Source: Desulfobacterales bacterium
Lineage (GTDB): Bacteria > Desulfobacterota > Desulfobacteria > Desulfobacterales > JAFDCJ01
Length of the DNA: 5,760 nucleotides
Direction: 5' to 3'
Assembly (NCBI GenBank): GCA_020345785.1
Contig: CP070771.1
Span: 1,491,982-1,497,741, forward strand
The notes beneath the pieces were generated by a model. The model saw only the letters and a list, made by a program, of their open reading frames with translations, did not search any database and was not told the origin of the DNA. The position numbers were made by a program, and so were the translations under genes. Shown in pieces: positions 5,521 to 5,760 of the stretch. Numbering within the stretch: the first letter of the stretch is position 1; each line of letters opens with the position of its first letter.

Positions 5521-5760
5521 CTATTGCTTGAGGGTTTGCATTTCTTTGTCGATGGCTGCCTGGAATCCTTCAAGGCTTCTATTTCTTAAAAGCTTGCCGT
5601 TGATGAGGACAGTGGGAGTGCTGTTCACGCCGGCTTTGCGCCCGTCTAAAACATCCCGTCTGATTCTATTCTGTATCTCGGGGTCTCTCATCTTTTTTTC
5701 AAACTCCACTTCATTTAAATTCAATGCTAAAGCAATATCTTGAATTTTTTGATCATTTAT
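5521..5760 (-). CDS. DsbA-like thioredoxin-fold protein, C-terminal part
   Basis: The reading frame is open through the right edge, so this is the last 79 residues of a longer gene. A TTG at 5722-5724 is internal, not the start. The visible part matches the C-terminal half of DsbA-family thiol oxidoreductases: a helical stretch with MRDPEIQNRIRRDVLDGRKAGVNSTPTVLINGK at fragment residues 24-56, the cis-proline in STPT (Pro49), and the closing helix RSLEGFQAAIDKEM (61-74). The cis-Pro loop packs against the active-site CxxC, which would lie upstream outside the window, so catalytic competence cannot be judged. Family members act in the periplasm on disulfide bonds, and some are fused or coupled to vitamin K epoxide reductase-like membrane proteins. 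The gene lies 346 bp upstream of the lipoprotein on the same strand, which is too far to infer an operon. Confidence 0.88.
   Translation of the reverse strand: MNDQKIQDIALALNLNEVEFEKKMRDPEIQNRIRRDVLDGRKAGVNSTPTVLINGKLLRNRSLEGFQAAIDKEMQTLKQ

Overview
The window looks like chromosomal DNA of a Gram-negative, respiring bacterium of moderate GC. My best guess is a deltaproteobacterium (Desulfobacterota). That guess rests on a lipoprotein signal, a periplasmic c-type cytochrome paired with a membrane b-type cytochrome, a DsbA-like thiol protein, a two-domain hypothetical protein of a style I associate with sulfate reducers, and 7-nt periodic intergenic repeats. Taxonomy is inference only. There is no rRNA, tRNA, CRISPR array, transposase or phage gene.

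Layout, left to right. (1) The 3' part of a hypothetical gene on + (to 727). (2) Convergent with it, on the minus strand, a polar amino acid-type ABC transporter permease (793-1569) preceded by its likely periplasmic binding protein (1735-2517). The binding protein resembles the cyclohexadienyl dehydratase (PheC) branch, and no ATPase gene is in the window. (3) Divergent from the binding protein, a cytochrome b561-type membrane cytochrome on + (2675-3376). (4) A 442-bp gene-free interval (3377-3818) with a GC hairpin, a 15-bp palindrome, two arms of a degenerate 7-nt repeat facing each other, and an exact 11-bp inverted repeat near its two ends. (5) On minus, a cytochrome c'/c556-type protein (3819-4277). 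(6) On minus, an uncharacterised lipoprotein (4461-5174). (7) A 346-bp interval with no convincing gene. (8) On minus, the C-terminal part of a DsbA-like thioredoxin-fold protein running off the right edge (5521-5760).

How they may work together. The b561-type cytochrome and the c'/c556 cytochrome form a plausible membrane-to-periplasm electron-transfer pair, although they are convergent rather than in an operon. The binding protein and permease form an importer that must borrow an ATPase encoded elsewhere. The other genes have no visible functional link. I did not find a clear undescribed multi-gene system. The least explained features are the repeat-rich interval 3377-3818 and the unusual ligand-site residues of the binding protein.
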